64,000 nucleotides of DNA from Dryococelus australis (GCA_029891345.1 CM056998.1:173686332-173750331); one strand, 5' to 3'. Shown: positions 1 through 11,955, counted from the first letter of the stretch. Translations and numbers: made by a program. The notes: generated by a model not told the origin, from the letters alone.

Positions 1-1387
1 AGGTGTGCTCGGTTCTCAGACTACTGAGGAGTCAACGCTATGAGATGATAAGTATTTAAATGATTGGCTCTTTCAGAGTAATTTAGTAACACCGAGGAAA
101 CTAACAGAATAGTAATCTTATGATTTAGGTATGCCCCAGAATAGTGTAAACTTATTTTTGCTGATGGGGAAAAGGTAATTGTAGAAACCAAATCTAACAG
201 TTTAAAGCATTTGCCAAATTTGAGGCACTATTAGATTTATATTAGGTTATTATTATAATTGAAATCGTTAGCCGCTGCCACAATTTGGTTTTAAATGTTT
301 TTGGTTTTGTCCAAAGAATTTTGTAATAAAACTGGGCTTTGAGATCGTAGATATCTTTTTTTAATTTAGCGATTTGTAAGATATTTAAATGAGTGCGTAT
401 TTTGCATATTTTTCTAGCTGTCATTCTCATAAATACTCAGTAATCATTGTATTATTGCTCTCTAGTCAAAGATAAATTTTATAATGATTTTAAGGTTGAG
501 AATGTAATGAGAAATTGAATGGTCAGTAAGGTGCCCTAAAATATATCTGACGTATCTTGTGACCCGGAAACATAATGTATGAAGCATCAATGTAACAGTT
601 TTTGAAACGTATATTTTCCAGTTCTTGTGGTTAAGATAATTTTGCCCTATTACAATTCAGAGTGCTATCACGCTATAAATATTGTTATTTTATTTAGTTA
701 GGATTCTAAATGTTAGTTGAGTTTTGGTACAGAACAACAGCAAATTATCGCCCTTCTATGTTCTGCTGATTGTGATTATTCGGGAGTTTCCCAAGAGTCT
801 GGTCCGCAGAAAGTAACGGACGTGTCATTTGTTTAAAAAATAATAATTTCGAAATAAACCAAAAAGTAGCGATTAACTTTAAACAATTGGTACTATTAAA
901 TTAAATTACCGTGTCTTGAAAATTATTTAGTAAAAATTAACACCTTATTGGAATTGATACAATAAACTAGACACATTATAAGGTTTAGTTTGTTGTTCAT
1001 CGCTTATTTTAGAATCTTAGTATCCAAAATAACGAACGGAACAGCGTGGTCGTAAACAGGTTGCAACCAAACAGAAAATATGATGAGCAGAAAAATCTGA
1101 TTATATGCGACAACCTAAGTTCTGTCCGCTCTCACTTATTTGCGTACATGTGAAACCATGTTAATGCAAATGCATAAAAATTAAAAGTAATTAATTTTTT
1201 ACACAATACGTCACACGTCCATCACAGTAATTTTTAAAATTATAAATTTTTGAACATTCCATTTTACGCTGGCGTGCTGATCACATTATGGCTTACGTTA
1301 TACATTAATCTGGAATTACATATATAAACGGCAAATACCTACGTCTTACCCTGGACTCCAACCTAGAATTACGTGGTCTGAGGATTC
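1..1387. other. Unassigned AT-rich DNA
   Basis: No coding frame above about 60 codons, no repeat shared with the rest of the window, nothing else recognised. Confidence 0.5.
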
Positions 1388-1910
1388 CTAATGCCCGGTT
1401 GCACCAACATTTTTCCTAATCCGAGATCGAATGATCCTAGTTCCAAACCAGGATCCAGTTTGATCTTGGTTCCAATGTTAAAGTGTTGCACCAACGTAAA
1501 GTCATGATTCTGGATCTCCGATTTATCGATCTTGGTTCCAAAGTGAGAGATCGAAATTAAGTATGAGACCAATTTTGCTATTGGTTCGTAATATATGACG
1601 TCATGGAAGTAGGCGCATTTTTCACTATAGATAGAACTAGATGTGCGATGTTTTATCTGTTTTAAGTGAACTATTGTTGTACGAATTTTACTGAATATTA
1701 TTCAACAGCGCATAATGTCGTTTTAATTTTCCAAGAAAACAATCGAACGTTGTTCTATATGCTGGCGTATTTTCAAAATATATTTGTCGACGATGGCTGC
1801 TGATCTCGAACACCAGTCCAGCTTTGTACTCAAATGGTTGCAACAGTTTTCTGTGTCGAACTTAGATCCTATTGCGGATCGAGTTTCGAACCACGATGGT
1901 GAAACCGTGC
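1388..1910. mobile_element. Short imperfect-TIR element, copy 1
   Basis: About 520 bp. The left end CCGGTTGCACCAAC is mirrored at the right end by GATGGTGAAACCGTG (inverted, with mismatches). Inside are repeated GATCTTGGTTCCAA-like phrases and an interior TGTACGAATTTTACTGAAT shared with a second copy near 11.37 kb. It has no coding capacity, so it looks like a non-autonomous DNA element or MITE of unknown superfamily. Confidence 0.45.
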
Positions 1911-2084
1911 ATTTGAGGTCTGAACTATGAAGTTCATTTCACAGTGCAAAAACACAAAAACGCAATTACATACTCGTTTGAAACGTGGCATATTACTACA
2001 TTGTTTTGAGAAAATATATTGTATCTTGTTACCAACTGGTCTCGCACATTTCCGTGGTTTCATTTAAAGGAAAAGGTGCGTGTG

Positions 2085-2345
2085 TAGGTAGTTGGGCTTA
2101 ACGTCTCGTCGACAGCGAGGTCGTTGCAGACGGAGAAAGTTGCTCAAGAGGAAGAGGGAGTGGGGAAGGATTGGGAAGGAATCGGCCGTGGCCTTTGTCA
2201 GGAACCCATCCCAGCATTCGCCTGGAGTGATTTCGGAAAACCATGGAAAATCGAAATCAGGATGGCCGGACCGGTCTTCGAACCCGGGTCCCCCGAATCC
2301 GATTCCAGTGAGTTATCAGCGGGCCACTCCACTCGGTATTTGAGG
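2085..2345 (-). repeat. tRNA-derived SINE, family B, copy 1
   Basis: Read on the minus strand it has a tRNA-like head with a B-box (GGTTCGAAG; TTCGAACCCGGG on the plus strand near 2278-2289), then a body, ending in a GACGAGACGTTAA-type tail. The same blocks occur at 4.02-4.24 kb: GATTTCGG..AACCA.GGAAAA, GGAAGGA, and TCTCGTCGrCAG. It is followed by a run of ten G. Confidence 0.55.
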
Positions 2346-2661
2346 GGGGGGGGAAATATGTTTCAAACACTTGTATGTTGTCGCAATTTGGATCGCGGTT
2401 TTTAGTCACCACCTGCACGACATGAGCAAAAAGGAAATGTGAAAAAAATCTAATATCGAACCTGGTGTTATCTGGTGCGGAGTAAAATTGGGTTTAATCA
2501 TTGGGCCAGCTTCTAATGTACATATATCTAAGACTCACGAATACAGAGAACTGTGGCTAATGAACAAACACATTTTCCCGGTTGACCGTTTCTTAGGCCC
2601 TCGAGTAGCAGTTGCCGACAATGTGCGCTGTGCGCTAATTCAGAGGCTAAATAGTTGAGAG

Positions 2662-2902
2662 TATTTTGGCGACTCTTTACATCGAGGTCTCGAGAGCCGG
2701 TGAGATTGCAGTGGGATTAGTATGGAACAGCGCCGGAATGCAAGGGCGGGGGAAACGGGAGATACCTACGGAAACCCGCTGGCGAATGTCAACATCCGCC
2801 ACGCTTCCAACATGCTAAAATGGTGGTGACTCCGCAGAGAACCGAACCCGGTTAGCCATGGTCGGGGATAAGTAGTCTGAGTACTACATAACCGCAGTCG
2901 CT
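2662..2902 (-). repeat. tRNA-derived SINE, family A, copy 1
   Basis: Minus-strand copy of the family seen at 13.7, 27.35, 49.7 and 62.4 kb. Shared landmarks are CTCTTAACA.CGAGGTCT.GAGAGCC, CAGCGCCG, GGGGGAAACGGGAGAT, the ATCCGGCACG-like block and the B-box complement GAACCGAACCCGGT. The head lies at the right-hand end. Confidence 0.6.
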
Positions 2903-3193
2903 GGAGGAATAAAAAGGTTGTACAAATAAAGTTGAAAACAAAAAATACGGTTCACGTAAAAAATCCCTGCTGTAAATTCACGTGTAAGGGGAAATATTAA
3001 CCTCGATCTGACACAGGAGCAGCGTTTCGACACCAGTGCCTCCCAGTGGAGGGAGATAGAACTGCGAGGGCGTTGTCCTCTTAACATCCTCTGTGGCCCA
3101 CTCCACCTAACGTCGCACGAGACCTGGCGACAACTAACTTCGCTCCAGTTACTGTCCGAGCAGGGTAGCGCGAGCACACAATGTAAGTAGGTA

Positions 3194-4018
3194 TAGGCTG
3201 TTCACGGTAAATTGAGCACTTTTGAAAGCCTTGCTGCAGATATACTTGTATGTACTTTGTGTATTATTACGCCATATGTAAAATCAACATTAATGTGGGT
3301 CCATGCGTCAGTAAAGTAAAATGGGGAAATTATTACAAAAGATAATCTTTTATATTTTTTCTAATTATTATTACTCTTAAATGAGTCCAATAAACAGAAA
3401 GTAAAATAAATTATTTCAATATTTTACAAACTTTTACCTATAGGCTGTTCACGGTAAAATTAGCACTTTTGAAAGCCCTACTTAAGATCTACGTGTATGC
3501 GCGTTGTGTATTCCTCCACCGTATGTAAAATTAACATTGTCGTGGGTCTCATCACTTTATTCGCGCATCGGATCAGTAAAATTGTGAAATTAATAGAGAA
3601 GTAAATATTTTTCGAATATTCTCATTTTTATACTTTGATGCATTAAAAAAACAGGAAGTGAAATAAATAATTTAAGTCGTCACAAATGGTTACTTTTTAT
3701 TCGACGTAGTTATACGGAACTACTTTTCTTCCATAGTGACCAACTTTACTGGACGCATGCGATTCAATGCGCCCGTTAAAACATATGCAGGTAGGAGCGG
3801 GAACTTTTTTCTAAGGTCGATTTTAAAAGTGCTCACTTTATCATGAACAATCTTCAACAATTATAATTCAGTGTTTATAAATTGCACTACTTTCCTGTCG
3901 TTACCAACTTTACTAGGCACTTGCAAATCAGTGCGACTCTTAAAATATATGCAGGTAGGGGCAGCTACAATTTTCAAAGATTGATTTCAGAAGTTCTCGA
4001 ATGACCGTGAACAGCCTA
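3194..4018. mobile_element. TA-flanked MITE (outer copy, split by an inner copy)
   Basis: Starts TAGGCTGTTCACGGTAAA and ends with its inverse CCGTGAACAGCCTA, flanked by TA on both sides (3192-3193 and 4019-4020). The TIR continues as ..GAGCACTTTTGAAA. A second copy begins inside at 3441 and ends near 3853, separating the left half (3194-3438) from the right half (3854-4018). TA duplication plus TIRs fits a Tc1/mariner-type MITE. Confidence 0.65.
3441..3853. mobile_element. TA-flanked MITE (inner, nested copy)
   Basis: Left TIR TAGGCTGTTCACGGTAAAAT is preceded by TA. The right TIR is AAAAGTGCTCACTTTATCATGAACAATC, decayed at its tip. The interior CCAACTTTACTGG..GCG and ATATGCAGGTAGGAGC blocks match the copies at 10.1 and 47.5 kb. 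Confidence 0.6.
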
Positions 4019-4020
4019 TA

Positions 4021-4243
4021 GGTAGAAAGGTAGGGCTTAAATTCTCGTCGGCAGTGAGACCACTAAAGACTGCCCAAGTTGCTCAGAGAAGTAGGAGCTG
4101 GGAAGGAATAGACCACGACGTGTAGCAGATAGCCATTTCAGCGTTTGCTTGGAATGATTTCGGGGAACCACGGAAAAGTGAAATCGAACCCGGGCACTTC
4201 CGAATGCGAGTCCAGTATGCTACCACTGCCTCACCTCACCCGT
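4021..4243 (-). repeat. tRNA-derived SINE, family B, copy 2
   Basis: Begins directly after the MITE end. It carries the GGGCTTAAATTCTCGTCGGCAG tail phrase, GGAATGATTTCGGGGAACCACG, and the B-box complement ATCGAACCCGGGC. A minus-strand A-box-like GGTAGCATACTGGAC lies near 4213-4227. Confidence 0.55.
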
Positions 4244-4544
4244 TCACACATTATTCACTAAACTATTTTTTGTAGCCCTGGTTTACGTATTGCTGAATAA
4301 TTAGACAATTTCTACGATTAACAAAATGATTTGTTCCCCATATATCATGCACTTCGTTCGTCTACAATAGTAACGGCTGTGCGAATAATAACAAAACCGA
4401 TATACAAGATTTCAGTAGAGGATAACTTAAGAAATTAAGCACAGCATCACCTCGGGAGTATCTACTAATCCGGCGGTCGATAAAAGATTAACATCTTCAG
4501 TCCCAGCGTATATGGCCTATTATTTGCGGTTTCTTAACACTTTT

Positions 4545-4925
4545 TAAACCAGATATTTGAAAAAAGTCATCCAATGTATGACGTGTCTGATTGCTTCCTG
4601 AATGTGCCATATATCACAAGTATTTTGTATTTTTGTTAACATAAAAGTGCCTTATTTTTTGTTAAATTAAACGTTTACCTATATTTTATTTATACAGTAT
4701 AACATATTATTTATAGCTAATATAAATAAAGAAGAGGGGAGAACATAGGTGTGTTGATAATGCCTACGAATGCAAAATATTTTTACACTGTGTGCACACG
4801 AATGCGGTGAGTTGGCCGTTGTTTATCTTTTTAAGCTTTATTTGCATGAGGCGGATGATCATCCTGGAAGTAGAACTGTAGCAGGGTTCCGGAAATGTTG
4901 GAAGGACCCGTGAACTGACTATACA
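4545..4925. repeat. Interspersed repeat C, copy 1
   Basis: Shares ordered blocks with 36.54-36.90 kb: ATGACGTG..TGATTG.TTCCT, GCATATATCACAAGT-like, then about 200 bp of AT-rich DNA, then TTTGCATGAGG, ATCCTGGAAGTAGAA and GCAGGGTTCCGGAA. Shorter inverted copies lie at 12.3 and 14.4 kb. No coding capacity. Confidence 0.45.
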
Positions 4926-5047
4926 AACGTGTGTATATCGCAGATGTAAGTAATACTTGGTCATCACTGTAGGCTACGCTGCGAGGATCAGTACCCAATG
5001 ATCGTCCTTGAGGACAACTTATTATAAAACCGTGCTGCTATTCCAGG

Positions 5048-5764
5048 TTATGACTTTTGACGTGAATACGTCTTTAAATTTGCAACCATAGTGGGAGGCA
5101 ATCCAGAAAATCCGATGTTAACGAAATTGGGGGGGATACAGTTTGGCATTGCAGCTCCGAATCTATCGTCTACATTCAAAATTAAATTACACCACTCGAT
5201 TGCCAAAGAATATGTTACGTTGAGTGAGGACTGCGAAGCATCGCGCCAGGAGGACGGGGGGAAGGGGGGGTGTAATTTCGAGTTCGTTTCGCCGCATCTT
5301 ATAACTTCCGTGTAGTATAACTTTTGTCTAGGACAAGCTACGAGAGCTCTCGTCAAGTTCAATCGTTTGCGTGTATAAAAACATTTGTGTGGCGTGATTA
5401 TAGTGAAATTGTATGGATTTATATTAAGAAAAACGTAACACAATTTAGGCCTATACTCGTCAAAAAGCCAAGTCAAAATACACAAATCGTATACGGTTGG
5501 AAAGAGCATCTCAAAAGTCATCCAGTAATACCCATAAAACCCCATGTGATCGAGTGAAGTGGTGCCGGGAACGTAAATAAACATCAAGGCATCTGAGCGC
5601 GTCAACGTAGACGTATTCACGCAAAACAAACGGCCATGTCCCCAGAAAAGCCAAACCCAATTTTTCGTGTCATTATCGCCTAACGCTAATAACGAAATAA
5701 ATACTGAGACACTTAAAGTATGGTTAGACGCAAGACATTTGTTATTGGTAACCCCTGAAACCAT
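5048..5764 (-). other. Unidentified 238-codon open frame
   Basis: One uninterrupted minus-strand frame, unusually long for chance here. The opposite strand is also mostly open over the same span: 5091-5315 and 5324-5557, then 5594-5803 in another frame that ends ..SGKDNYYT. I recognise no domain on either strand. The minus product is rich in Tyr, Trp, Cys and Phe without a signal peptide or regular membrane segments. It may be the shadow of an old plus-strand coding relic, or chance. Confidence 0.15.
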
Positions 5765-7122
5765 AGAAGAAATTGGGTCTGGAAAGGATAATTATTATAC
5801 CTGATCTGAAAGGGGACTGCATTGTGTTAATATATTTCCATATATTGGTGGTAGGATTCACCTGAAAGGGGAAAAATTATTTCGTTGTATATGTAAGTTT
5901 GCAGAAGTGGAAAACTCTTTGTGTCAATATTTGGTTCCACGCTGTTCTGTAAACTGACTTTACTTCTGACTGGGTACGCCGAGATGAGGAACGTATATAC
6001 AGTTTCGTTTCGACTAGCGTTTACTAAGTTCTTGTCTACGCACCGGTTGACGGATATACATGGCACTTGTTGCTATCAAAACAAGTAACTTTGTTCGGTT
6101 TCGGAATGCATGCAATAGTTACACTTGGCTACTGTGTGGCTTGAATCAGTGACACTCTCTATGCCAGTTCTTTCAGTCGATCCGTTACCACTGGAACGTG
6201 ATCATAGACTAAATATGAGGTAGGTAGACCTATTATTCGTCTTCTGCGCGTGTACCCAACATTGACCTATCCTAAACCCACACAACTGTCAAAGTCACAT
6301 GGTCAACAGTAACTTCTAGTGTTTGTTCATCAGCTTCTGTACAGTTATAAGCCGGTTACACTTGTGACTGAATCTTACACTACTAGGTTCTAGTCTACCG
6401 CCACTTGGTGCTTGAGGGAGAAAAAGCGCTCCAACTTCAATCAATATTCTCCAAGGGAGATTGAGTATCTGTCTAGTCTCTACTAAGAGAGGAGGGAGTA
6501 GCGACCTAGTTCAGACTTCAAACATGTCGTTTTTGTCCCTGGGTAGTAGTTAATCACACACTCCAGTCAGAACAAGCTGGAATATATAGTAACAGAAAGA
6601 AGTACAGTGTTTGCCCAACGAAGATTCTTACTGACAGCACTATATGAATGAAAAATCACTCGTTTGTGTGTAGGGCTATGGTGTTTAAGGATGGAATTCG
6701 GGATATCCCTGGGTGTATATCGTAGTTATGGAATAGACTAGGTAAGCACACAGAAACGAAATGATGATGCCGTTCCTTTGATGTGGGCGTGCGCATTCCA
6801 TGATTTTCTCCGCGAGGTTGTCAGAACGGATCTCGCGGCTACTGCATGCTGCGTAAGGTTCCCTATTGGTTAGGCTGCATGTTTACGAGGCACTGATGGC
6901 AAACGGCGTTCCAACATGTTGTTGAACGATTACGCCATTTTGTTGGCGTGTGCGACTGTTTCGCCTCTGTGTCCTGAGGTACTCTGTGACGCCAATTAAA
7001 TGCATTGCGAGTAGATGCGTTGGCGCACTTAACGTGCGTCTCTATCTAGGACTTGTCACTCCTCTGCTTCCATGCCTCGAAAGTGAAAATAGGCCCCACG
7101 TATGCGACTGTGTCAAGACTGC
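5765..7122. other. Unassigned DNA upstream of the R1-like remnant
   Basis: No recognisable gene. The part after about 6900 may be the 5' UTR or the lost ORF1 zone of the R1-like element, but no gag-like motif is seen. Confidence 0.4.
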
Positions 7123-9577
7123 TAGGCTGAGAATTGGGCAGGTGAACCTGCAAAGTTCGGAAGTGGCGACTTCTGAGCTGAACAGGATTGTGGTGGAGAG
7201 GGGGCTTGATTTGGTTCTTTTCCAGGAGTCATATACGCCGTTTGAAGAAGTGATCTGATTGAAGGGATCTGTATTGACATCTGGCAGAATACCTCGGGCT
7301 GGAATAGTGAGGACAAACATGGAGATAGGCATCATGATGATGTCAAGCCTTTCGAATACACACCATGTGTGCAAGTGGAGAATTGCATGGCTTGGTTTGT
7401 GTCCTCCTGTTTTCAGTTTAATGAGGAAACACAAGACCGGCTAGACAGATGGGACGTGATACTCGATGTGTTTCAGGGGAGACCTGTGATCTTTGGGGTG
7501 GATGTGAATGCGAAGTCCGAGCTTTGGCATTCGTCGTTGAGTGACGAAAAGGGACAACTCGTGAGTCAATATTTTTTGACTAATGAATTGGAGATTAAGA
7601 ATGAGGAAGGAGAACTCCCCACATATGTTTCGCAGGCACATGGCTCTGAGGACAATTTGTACATTACGGCCACAACTAGAAGATCCAAAGATATGGTAAG
7701 TGACTGGTATGTCACTGAATATAGCTCCAGTGATTACAGGCTCTTTATCTTTGAGGTGAGGCTTACTGGAACTGGAAATGGAAATAACTGACAATGGAGT
7801 GAGGAATGTGTGTCTGAAGTTAGATATGTGCATAATAATGCGGACTGGCAGTCTTTTGATCTGGCTCTGTTGAGAAGAATGGCAGAGATGGATGCTGAAT
7901 TCCAACGTGGGAGCTTGCAAGAACAAATAGAAGGGATCACCAATACGATCATGGGGACTTGTGAAGAGACTCTTCGCAAAACAAGGCCAGGACTTCCAAA
8001 TCTCAGCTGGTGGGACCAGGAGTTGGAAGAAGAACGAAGAGTCTGTGAAGGGAAAGAAAGCGACTTCACAGGCCATGTGGCGAAGAGAGAGTATCTCTGG
8101 AAGGTGCCTACCAACGGAAGAAACAAGCATACTTTAACAGGGTCAGGCAGAAGAAGAAACAGTCTTGGACGGAGTTCGTCACCAGGGTTGGTAATGAAGA
8201 CCCCATTGGGGTGGTGTATAATATAATGGCTAATAAGATGTAGAAGACAAATCCACAGCCTAATATCAGAGTAAAAAACCCTGGTGACGGATTTGAAGGA
8301 GAGTATGAGTGTCCTGCTCCACACCCTGTTGTCGAATGACTCCCGAGATGAAGAGGGCGAGGGCATGTCCTTAGGAGAGACCAAATGGAGATGTTACCAG
8401 AGCAAGAGAATAATCCTGATTTTACTCTTGATGAACTGCAAGCAACAGTCTATGGAATGAAGACTGGGAAGTCTCCTGGACTGGACGGAGTGGGTGTAGA
8501 AATAGTCAAGAGGTGCTTCTCAATAATGAAGGAACAGCTACTACACATCTACAATGGTTGTCTCTCTGTAGGTGTGTTTCCTCGCCCTTGGAAGAAAGGT
8601 ATAATAAGGATACTAAACAAAGGTGAAGGCAATGGTAACAGTACAGTTCAACGGAGAGTTATTCCAGTGTGTACATCAATATAAGTACTTGGGAGTCATC
8701 CTAGATGACAAGATGAGCTTTTTGGATCACATACAGTATATGTACCGCAAGGCGGTTGTTGTTTTCTATAAGCTAAGAGCATTGGGAAATACTGAGTGAG
8801 GCTTGGATTTTTCTACACTTAGGAAAATCTACAGAGCCGTATTTGAAGGGATAATTGCACACGGTGCAGTGATGTGGCACACACGTGCTGTATTAGTGTG
8901 GCACAAGAGAAAGCTTGTCAGCGCTCAGAGGGCGGCACTGCTGGCAGTACTGAAAGCATATAGGACGGTTTCCAACGAGGCACTCCATGTATTGGCGGGT
9001 GTCCTGCCTGTAGATCTACTAGTGAGAGAGCGAGGACTAATCATGGAACAATCAAGGATTAGAAGGCTGAGTTCTCAAGAACGAAGTTTAATGAGGCAGG
9101 ACACCCTGGAGAAATGACAAAAAAGATGGGATCAGTCAACCAAGGCAAGAATCACCTATGATATCCTCCCAAGTGTGGAGCAGAGGATGAAAAATAAATG
9201 GATCCCGATGAACCATTATATTGCTCAGTTGCACACTGGTAATGACCGCTTTAAAGCGAAGCTGCACAGTCTCGGGCTAGTAACATCCTCACTATGCGAG
9301 GTATGTAGTGTGGATGATACGGTACAACATGTATTGGTGGACTGCCCGAAAATTTAAGATCTAAGAGACTGGTTACAAGGAGCAGCAGAACAAAGAGGAT
9401 TGCAGTTGGAAATGAGAAGAGTTATGTAAAATCAGGAACTCCGCAAGTTGTGGAAAAGATTTACAACAAGAATTAGAAAAAGGCTTGAGGAGTTTGGCTG
9501 GTGGCAATTGGAGCATTCTGATGACCCACGAGGGAGTGCTCGGGTGAAGGCTTTAACGTTTAAAGTCAGGGCCTAAC
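7123..9577 (+). pseudogene. R1-clade-like non-LTR retrotransposon ORF2 remnant
   Basis: Order of parts on the plus strand: endonuclease start (LRIGQVNLQSSEVATSELN..., 7129-7258), endonuclease middle (VIFGVDVNAKSELWHSS, about 7488-7540) with a decayed SSDYR where SDHR is expected (7729-7743), linker (7810-8226), RT N-terminal part (GKSPGLDGVGVEIVKR..., 8385-8640), then RT thumb (YKYLGVILDDKMSF, about 8680-8720) and the C-terminal region with a CX2CX7HX4C knuckle (CEVC...H...C, 9298-9348). Between ILNKGEGN and the thumb about 200 residues of the RT palm, including the catalytic F/YxDD box, are absent, so the junction near 8640 is a deletion. At least six stops or frame changes occur. The family would encode endonuclease plus reverse transcriptase for target-primed insertion; this copy is dead. 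Confidence 0.75.
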
Positions 9578-9775
9578 CGATTGGCGAGGAGGCAGGTTTA
9601 GCTGAGAAAACCGGCAGAAAGCCACACGAGACCAAGAAAGAAGACACAAGGCACTAAGACAGAAGAGAAGAAAGTTCCGTGCAGTGTCTTACTCATCCGA
9701 GTACAGTTGCAGTGCTGGAGGACGGAGGGTGTGCCGGCTTTCGGGCCGTTAAACCTGTATCAAGGCTGTGTTTGA
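9578..9775 (+). mobile_element. Probable 3' UTR of the R1-like remnant
   Basis: Purine-rich, coding-free DNA directly after the last readable ORF2 codons (..ALTFKVRA). No poly-A tail or target duplication was found, so the 3' boundary is a guess. Confidence 0.3.
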
Positions 9776-10075
9776 TGCCGAGAAACGCAAGAGCTATAAG
9801 CGCGACAATGCCATGCGCACAAAGTGCGCCATCGCCGCTAATCACAAGACTCTGAACTGCAGTGCAGTGTTCTCGTCGGACATTCGACGATGACCATGTA
9901 ATTTAATTGGTGGAAAGTCTGTAAGAAGATTCAATGCAGGGCCATTTAGTAGTTTCGTGTGTACCTGACACGTATATTTATCAAGACTGCACTTTTAAAA
10001 AGGTGTCGCTAACGCGGGTGACGTTTTGAAAGCACTTAAAGGCCCCGTCTGAACTGTGCGTATTTTTCTTTTGGT

Positions 10076-10488
10076 AATTGTTGTTCACGGTAAAGTGAGC
10101 ACTTTTGAAATCAACCTTAGAAAAAATCATTGCCCCTACCTGCATATATTTCAATGGGCGCACTGAATATCATTTGTCCAGTAAAGTTAGTAACGATGGC
10201 GATGAAAAGGTTAACGCAGAATAAAAAGTTTTAGGTAATCATTTGTGATAAGTTTAATTAGTTCTCTAGTTTTCTGTTTTTTTTTTAATTTATTAAATGT
10301 AAAAATGACCATATTTGTATAATATTTAATTTTCTAATAATTTCACAGTTTCACTAGCCCCATGCATGAATAAAGTGACGAGGCTCATGGTAATGTAAAT
10401 GCTACATAAGGCGGAAGAAGACGCAACGTGCATACAAGTAGGATTTAGCAGGGATTTCAAAAGTGCTCATTTGACCGTGAACAGCCTA
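10076..10488. mobile_element. TA-flanked MITE, copy 3
   Basis: Left GTTCACGGTAAAGTGAGCAC and right GTGCTCATTTGACCGTGAAC are inverse ends. The interior is in opposite orientation to the 3.4 kb copy, with GCATATATTTCAATGGGCGC and GTAAAGTTAGTAACGATGG. It ends where a CpG-rich island begins. Confidence 0.6.
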
Positions 10489-10494
10489 CAGATG

Positions 10495-10950
10495 GGCACA
10501 TTCGACGCGACTTTAATAGTTTCTTGGAAAAACGTGCATTTGAAACACTCTGCAAGGCATTCCAAGCGGCCGGGAGATCGCCGGACGTGCAGCAGGAAGC
10601 CGGTGTAGGTCGGAGTGCAGTCGACAGCTCGCACCCCTCCCGGCAAACTATACGATCGCCGCCACTGCAGGACAGCTGGCCGTGTGTGCGCGTGATAAGC
10701 GAGTGCAAACAGCGGGTCAGGAGGGATCTGACGAGTTGCTGGGGGTCGCGCAGTGCCTTGCGGAAAGAGGGGAGGGGGGGGGCAGCTGGCAGGCAGATGG
10801 CAGGCAGAGGTGGGGCACGTGCCACGCAACTGCCTCCCCTCCCCTCCGGCATCAACGTGCCACAACCGGCGGGAGGGGACCTCGACAAATACGACCCCCG
10901 TCATACGCATGCGTGGAGCACGCCAGCACGACGGCGAGATAACGCATAAC
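10495..10950. promoter_or_regulatory. CpG-rich island
   Basis: About 450 bp of GC-rich, CpG-dense sequence in otherwise AT-rich surroundings, open in several frames on both strands (up to 161 codons on the minus strand) simply because AT-rich stop codons are rare. No recognisable domain. It could be a first exon or promoter, or part of an unidentified element. Confidence 0.3.
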
Positions 10951-11329
10951 AAGGGACAAGCAAAATTAGTTTTTTTTTTTTTCGCAACAGATCCACCCTT
11001 TTGTTTAATTAAAATAGTGTTGCTAATTTGTGCGTATTTCAGTTACAGTAGAACTAGGTCGCAATAAGTACAAATATGTACGTTCCAAATCGCTTACATC
11101 ATAAACATTACTCTAATGTAAAATCCTACCCAAGTTAGTTTTGTTAGCGCTGTAGTGCAGCAGTTCAATATAAGAGTTTGTCTGTGTATTATCAAAAACT
11201 ATTTTACTTGCCTATATAATCTGGCTGAACGCACTATCTGATTGGAATTACTTTGCACGCAATTTTTTTTTTTTTTGTTATTTTTAATGCCAATATGATT
11301 AAAGAAGGTAGTGGACATAAAACTTGATA

Positions 11330-11955
11330 TTGCGAAGTTTTATCTTGTTTTAAGAAATACAATTGTACGAATTTTACTGAATGATATTTATGTGTGTATA
11401 ATGGTGTTTAAAATTCCCCCAAAAAAATTGAGTTAGCGTTATTTTTTACAGTATTTTTATAAACTACACTTATCGGCGATGATTGATCTTTCGCGAGCAA
11501 CATTTCGACTAGAGATTCTCATTTAGACGTAGCTTTTGCTGAAAATTTGATATGTTTCTGGTATTCTGAATGGCTTTTCCAGTTTTCCGCTGTGTTTGCT
11601 CGACGGGATAAACATGAATTTCGTTCTCCCTTTTTCAAAAAATCAATGGGATTTTAAGTCTTTGTAATAAGTCTCAATTTATATTTGACAGGAGTGAAAA
11701 ACAACGAAATTTATATTTATACTTTTTAATTGTTACTAAATTAATTTATAGTAATTAAATATATTTAATACTGCTTTGACACCTCTCTGATCTTGGATCA
11801 AGATTAAGAACAACCAAATTCGGCGGTTCGAAATGAAGTTCATCTCGATCTCCAGTCATGCTCTTAACGCAAATGGTGTTGCAGTTTTCTGTGCCGATCT
11901 TACATCAAATTTCGATATGATCTCGGACCGAGAGATGAACTTCAATGGCGCGTCT
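11330..11955. mobile_element. Short imperfect-TIR element, copy 2 (diverged)
   Basis: Shares with the 1.4-1.9 kb copy the interior TGTACGAATTTTACTGAAT followed by an AATGGTGTTT-like stretch. It also shares the right-end phrase with GTTGCAGTTTTCTGTG and clustered GATCT...GATC words. The ends are degraded, so boundaries are approximate. Confidence 0.35.

Noticed and set aside
9775-9895. Basic plus-strand reading AEKRKSYKRDNAMRTK as a possible histone or ribosomal protein exon
   Set aside because: Short, with no family match I can defend; it probably belongs to the R1-like flank.
10457-10952. Overlapping 140-160 codon frames on both strands
   Set aside because: GC-rich island lacking stops in many frames. 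No domain, and Pro/Arg/Gly composition follows base content.
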